From Cryptomeria japonica (taxonomy: Eukaryota > Streptophyta > Pinopsida > Cupressales > Cupressaceae): a stretch of DNA of 64,000 nt. Positions 59,428-64,000 of this stretch are shown piece by piece. Each line of letters opens with the position of its first letter. The stretch's first letter is position 1. Under the pieces are notes generated by a model that was given only the letters and a program-made list of their open reading frames with translations, did not search any database and was not told where the DNA came from. Both the position numbers and the translations under genes were made by a program. The DNA lies in the NCBI RefSeq assembly GCF_030272615.1, contig NC_081409.1, positions 527,430,291 to 527,494,290 of the forward strand, in the 5' to 3' direction.

Positions 59428-61779
59428 CGATTCTATATTCATGTCAAGCTGGAAGAGTTCAGTTATCATGAGAAGATGCTAGAATTGTGGACTAAGAAAA
59501 TGATTAAGGAGCATGGTCAGGTAAGGCTTGAATTTGCTAACCTAGCTGAGAAGAAGTTAGACACATGGAACGATTTTCCCAACTTCTGTTATGGCGAAAA
59601 GTGGGTTAAGCTAGCTATGAGCAGGTTTCATGATGAATTCCTTTGGTTAGATTAAACTCACCTTATCACTAAAGATGTAATGAAAGCCATTACCAGTCTA
59701 AGTGATCCCAGACAGATTCTTGCTCTGAAATCTGCCAAGAACAAGATTGTTATGGATTTAACAGGTGCGATATTTGACAAGCTTTCTTTGGCGATTGACA
59801 ACGTCTAGAATCAAACAGTGGTTAAATATTTGTCAATGTTGGTCAGAAACAAGATTTATTTCACAAATAGGGAAAAATCCATTTCAACCATGATAGTACA
59901 TATGGTGTATGAAATGGCGGAGCTAAACATAGATTTCAACCTCTATGAGATCTTGCGACAGCAGTTCCTAGAGAATTTTGCACAATGCTGGAAAAAGAAA
60001 CATTCTTTCAAATTTGGAACCCTAGCCCTATGTCTTCTATTTTATTTCTTACAACAGTTACCCAGTCAAGGTAGGGTTTTCTAGTCTCTGGATATGCTTG
60101 TAGCCCATTAGATTGCAGATAAGTTAAAAGGGTTCATCAATGATAAGGCAAGAGAAGAAGTGTTTGTAGCCTTCTTCACCATTTTTTCAGATGAACATGC
60201 AAAGAAGAGATAGGATCCCGAAGGAGATCGTTGTCAAGTACAAGAATGACATTACATTTGTACTCAACTGATAAATTCTATATGGAGGTGGTTGTGCCAA
60301 GGAAATTTTGGGTCCTTTCGTTCAGATATGAAGCTACCCAAGAGATGCTTGAAGGTGCAGCTAAAGTTCTATTGTAGAGTCCAGTTGATGAGTCTCAAGA
60401 ACATTTTGGGATAGCATATGAAAAATATTTACAGGTTCGCATGGAACTCACTAAGAAGGATCGTGAAAAGACTATGAAGAAAGTAATTCAAGAATCCATG
60501 GATAAGGCTAAACTGACTGAGGAGGACATTACTGAAATTAGACGTTTTGGAAGGCTTGCTAGTGCACCCGGAGCATTTAAACTTGCTCAGAAGGAGCTTC
60601 CCTCATCTAGTTCCCTGATGAAGGTAGTAGAAGCTAAAAGGAAGACCATAATTTTTGAAATATCTAAAGAAGAGGAAGATGTAGAGAAATACTGGATACA
60701 TGTCCAAAATTCTAAAGGAAAGAAAGTCAAAAAGCCACTTGATGCGGAGAGCCTGTGCGAATCCCTTGCACAAGGTAAAAACCCAAAAGAGGTAGGCGCT
60801 CTTTATTCCGAGGTAAATGTTGAGGACGAAATAGTATTATCAAATCTTTTATGCTATATTGTGTCAAATTTGAAACTACGACTGATCAGTTTAGAAATGA
60901 TATTCCAAAAGAGTTGTATGATGAACTGATTAGGATTAGACAAATTACTAGGGAAGAGGAACCATCTATTAAGGATCAAGTCTTTAAACTAGTTGGTTTC
61001 ACACTTTCCCAAGATAATAAGGCTACTCTTATTGAAGCCTGCAAAACTGAATTGAGAACCAAGAAGAGTATAGGTAGTCTCATGTTAGGAGAGGCTAATG
61101 CCAAAAAAAAACTTAAAATTGAAATCACGGAGACTGTAATGATTGTTGCTAAGAATTTTGGTTTGTTCCCTTCTATTGGTTCCAGTACTTCTACCGGTAT
61201 GCCTAAAATTGTGTTTGATAATCCTGCTGATGCCCCTGTTGACAATCTTGATAATAATCCAATTGTTGATACATTTGTTATGGAAAATGTTATGGATATC
61301 CCAAGAACTTTTGATGTTCCCTAGGTCAATTCTAAATCTAGTAAAGGCAAAGAAATTGAAGATTTTGTTGATAAAGGTCAAGTTGAACAGGTGTTTGTTG
61401 AGCCTAAAAAGGATGAACCTGAGCCCAAGGCTCTATAAGTTGATAAGGCAGATATTTTGGTAAAAGAATCTAGTATGAGTGTACTTGGATCAATGACAGT
61501 AGTTGGTACCAGTTCTGATACTGCTGAAGATACCTGGAAGAAACTATTTTCCACACCCCTAGTTATTCAACCTGTCACTTCATTTATGCAATTTGTTGTT
61601 TTCTCTAATATTGATCCGGTTCAAAAACTTGAGATTGGAGAAGCATTTCTTTCATCTGCAAGACAAGATTTTTGGAAAAAAAGGATAAGTTTGTTGAGGA
61701 TCTGTTGGCAACACTCCATGCTGCAATGCCTGAATGTCAGCTAGATCCGGACACCCCTAATGTAGATAAATGCAAAATG

Positions 61780-61934
61780 ACAAACAAATTTTGGATTTGA
61801 TTGTGTGCAAGTTTTTGATCATCAATGTTTCAGATCACACTCTATGATCTGAAATGTTGATGATCAAAAACTTGCACACAATCAAATCTGGAAACTGTTT
61901 GTCATTATCATGGATTGTGGAAATCTTTTATAAT
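61780..61934. mobile_element. 155-bp foldback insert with 13-bp TSD
   Basis: TAAATGCAAAATG occurs at 61767-61779 and again at 61935-61947. Between them lies a long hairpin: arms 61779-61837 and 61845-61903 (59 bases each, the inner 44 with only two mismatches) around the loop CACTCTA, then a 31-base tail. The insert plus TSD is 168 bases, so the frame of the second ORF resumes, but it brings stops. Confidence 0.85.
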
Positions 61935-62570
61935 TAAATGCAAAATGCTAATTAGTTCATTGAGCAGTCATACTGAGAAACTGAAAGAAAAGTATGAGAA
62001 AGATAGAGTAGATGACCAAGAGAAGTTATTACATGAACTCAAGGCTAAGTGTGAGAATGCACATCTTCAACTCACACAACTTATTTCTCAAGGACAGTCA
62101 TATCTGGTAAATGGTGACATTCCTTTTACATATAGCCTTCAATGGCCAGATGTCACAAAGAGCATTAAGGATGAGATGAACATCATTGAAGATAAGATCC
62201 GGCAAGCTTATACATATTACAATTGTCAAAAGGCTTATCTGGGTCCAACAGGTCCAAAATTGAAGAACTTCATGAAAAATATTTTGAGTTGTAGCAGTAG
62301 AGAGATAATATTATTTTTCCCTTAGCTAAGTTGCGGGATTTGAGAAATGAAAGCATTTCCATCATGAACCAAGCCCTGTCTCAGGCCACTCAATTCACAT
62401 ATTCTTTTCCTGACTCCATTCCTGAGGTAGAGCAAATACTTGCATCCATGGAGGTACACATTGAGTTCTTGTTGGAGGCCATCTCTCACTAGGATCAACA
62501 CAAAGACTCCTAGGCCACACACGTTTAGAAGCTTAAGCAATTCTTCAGATGACAATGGTTATCTCCCTTA

Positions 62571-62778
62571 GGGGGAGTTTCAATTTTAATCTTATTTATG
62601 CATAGTTTCTAACACTTTTTTGGCCATTTGTCATTGTTGTCAAAGGGGGAGTAGTGTTAAGAATAGTTAAGTATTAGTAGCATTTTTATGTTATTTTATG
62701 CAAACTCTCATAGAGTTGTTTTCAAAGAAAACTTAAAATGTATTATCTTTTGTTGCCATTAATGACAAAGGGAGAGAT
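62571..62778 (+). promoter_or_regulatory. Repeated polypurine tracts, outer element
   Basis: TTAGGGGGAG (62569-62578), CAAAGGGGGAG (62641-62651) and CAAAGGGAGAGAT (62766-62778, touching the 3' LTR), the last two preceded by a TTGTCATTGTTGT-like or TTGCCATTAATGA word. Confidence 0.75.
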
Positions 62779-63626
62779 TGTAAAGGTCTATTGTCATTGA
62801 TGTCATGGATGTGATTCGGTCCAACATGTATGTATTTGATTCAGTTCAGAAGTTTGTTTTAGTACACAATGCTTTGCAATGTAAATATGTACTTACTTCA
62901 TGCAGCATTGAGGCCCGACATTTCCTGTTACCAGAAGATGTTTTTGGGTCCAGTCCTATCCGAATGCGTTGAGAGAAGACCCTTTGATTCGATCCTATCT
63001 GGATATGTTGGAAGTGTGTTCTACAAGGCATTTTATGATTCAAGTTGGAAGCCGACACTGCATGAAGATATTTTGGTTGTTGTAGCATGTGGATAGTCCG
63101 ATCTCACCCCTTCTGATTGACCCGACTCATCATAACAATTGATGTGGATATATATAGTCATCTGTGATGCATGTTAGAAGTATGGTTGTTGAAAACCACT
63201 ATTTGTGTACATTGTATTTATGCGAAAATGTCTATGGATGTAAATATTGTTATGCGGTATATGTAGAGTGAATGTATAAGACAATTTTGTGCACTTCAAA
63301 AGAACTGTAATCTATGCATATGTCAGATGCAACTCTAACAGTTCAAATTTTGTACATTCTAATATCTGGCATTGAGTCGTTTATATGTGGGCAGTGAGCC
63401 ACCCCCCTTTGTATTGTGTAACTAGTTACATATTGCATCATTCTTGAGAGAACACTCTCTCCATGTTTTTTCCCATATTGGGTTTTCCATGTACAAATCC
63501 AGTGTTATGTGTTAATCTCATTTACTGCATCTAAATTATGTTATGTGATTGGTTAGTTAGAAGTTTTAATAAGTTCATGGGAATACCGATTCATCCCTCC
63601 CCTCTCAGTATTCCGGATATTCAACA
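62779..63626 (+). mobile_element. 3' LTR of the outer element
   Basis: 848 bp, TGTAAAGGTC to TTCAACA, followed by the TAAGA TSD. It differs from the 5' LTR by substitutions and small indels, including a shorter segment near 63370 and 63500. It appears more diverged than the inner LTR pair, as expected for an older insertion. Confidence 0.9.
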
Positions 63627-63631
63627 TAAGA

Positions 63632-64000
63632 TTCATGTTATTTGGAATTATGGGTTTTATATATTTACCATTTAAAATTTATGGTTGTGCTTATCTATGA
63701 TATTATATTATTTTAGGTTATAGATTTGGTGTTTTTCAAATTTATGGGTTTTTAAATACTTAAAAGGTTCGTATTTTTGCATACAATTTTACAAGCTCCA
63801 CATGTTAATCAAAATTTGTTGTTTTGGAGATATACAAATAGACTATTTCTTAGGGTATTCTATTAGTTATAAATTTGCATAAATACTTTGTGGCTATTTT
63901 GAAGAGACTAATTGTAGCCTTCTTGACGTGGAAGTGTTGGTATGTGTGTGGTCATCTAAAATTTCTATTATGGTTTCTTATTAGGTTCCTAAAACATAGT
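63632..64000. other. AT-rich flank, no gene seen
   Basis: Right flank of the outer element. No feature was recognised before the window ends. Confidence 0.4.

Larger units (their letters stand above)
48868..62491 (+). pseudogene. Outer element second ORF (unknown protein), split by inner element
   Basis: I know no function for this ORF. It starts at ATG 48868 (MDTPIVVDVASKPHPILEKT) and is cut by the inner element at 49011/59428, where removal of one CGATT restores the frame. The following part reads THLITKDVMKAITSLSDPRQ near 59660 and EILRQQFLENFAQCWKKKH near 59945, then FKFGTLALCLLFYFL. A Lys/Glu-rich region follows (60441-61324). The C-terminal part (61940-62491) is coiled-coil-like (EKLKEKYEKDRVDDQEKLLH). 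Stops lie at 59653, 59806, 61322 and 61436, with frameshifts near 48965, 60090-60440 and 60890. It occupies the place where Copia pol should be, and matches the second ORF of the inner element. Confidence 0.6.
46605..63626 (+). mobile_element. Outer Sirevirus-type LTR element without pol
   Basis: LTRs at 46605-47483 and 62779-63626 share start (TGT...GTCATTGATGTCATGG) and end (TATTCAACA). The TSD is exact: TAAGA at 46600-46604 and 63627-63631. A primer-binding site (47484), a coiled-coil/CCHC gag (47484-48508), a long second ORF (48868-62491, interrupted by the inner element) and repeated purine tracts before the 3' LTR are present. No protease, integrase, RT or RNase H was found in about 4.9 kb of its own internal sequence. 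Repeated purine tracts are a known feature of the Sirevirus lineage of Copia. Confidence 0.92.

Noticed and set aside
1-64000. tRNA or rRNA genes
   Set aside because: No cloverleaf-type or rRNA core sequence was recognised; primer-binding motifs match tRNA ends only as retroelement features.

Overview
This window reads as nuclear DNA of a seed plant, most likely a conifer outside Pinaceae. It is long and gene-poor, filled with LTR retrotransposons, LINE copies and DNA-element relics in several layers of nesting. One host gene was recognised: three exons that look like NdhU, a nuclear-encoded J-like subunit of the chloroplast NDH complex, with a 6.2-kb intron. Pinaceae and Gnetales have lost the plastid NDH system, so intact NdhU exons point to another gymnosperm group such as a cupressophyte. 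The lineage is an inference from family knowledge; no database search was possible.

Layout. 1-3181: a giant LTR that enters from the left edge and carries a degenerate ~120-bp repeat. 4246-12951: a ~4.8-kb solo LTR (TSD ACACC) split by an oppositely oriented ~3.9-kb solo LTR of the same family (TSD GTGCC); both hold arrays of a short hairpin motif. 14762-21382: NdhU exons; the large intron holds a hAT-like derivative, a LINE 3' end, a hairpin and an unrecognised broken ORF. 22000-29146: a gypsy-type LTR piece and a decayed Copia element with a MITE and a perfect 126-bp duplication. 30146-31993: a LINE copy with ORF1 only. 33023-35459: a Copia-type LTR with a 45-bp minisatellite in U3. 35500-43160: a minus-strand gypsy relic split by a minus-strand chromovirus (37621-42832), whose own 3' LTR is split by a solo Copia LTR (37643-39111). 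43631-44058: a perfect 214-bp tandem duplication.

46605-63626 is the most informative part: a three-layer nest with target-site duplications at every layer. An outer Sirevirus-type LTR element (TSD TAAGA) holds an inner one (TSD CGATT), which holds a LINE (TSD AGGTTACCTTA). Both LTR elements have LTRs, a Met-tRNA-type primer-binding site, a coiled-coil gag with several CCHC knuckles and repeated polypurine tracts, but no visible protease, integrase or reverse transcriptase. In place of pol each carries a long second ORF, and the two second ORFs look homologous. The LINE also carries about 2 kb of coding-like sequence after its RNase H. These pol-less two-ORF elements are the best candidate here for an under-described system.

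All retroelement reading frames are broken, many by TAG or TAA codons one C-to-T step from a Gln codon, as expected of old methylated insertions. Only the NdhU exons read cleanly. Boundaries supported by TSDs are firm; those given as approximate are not.
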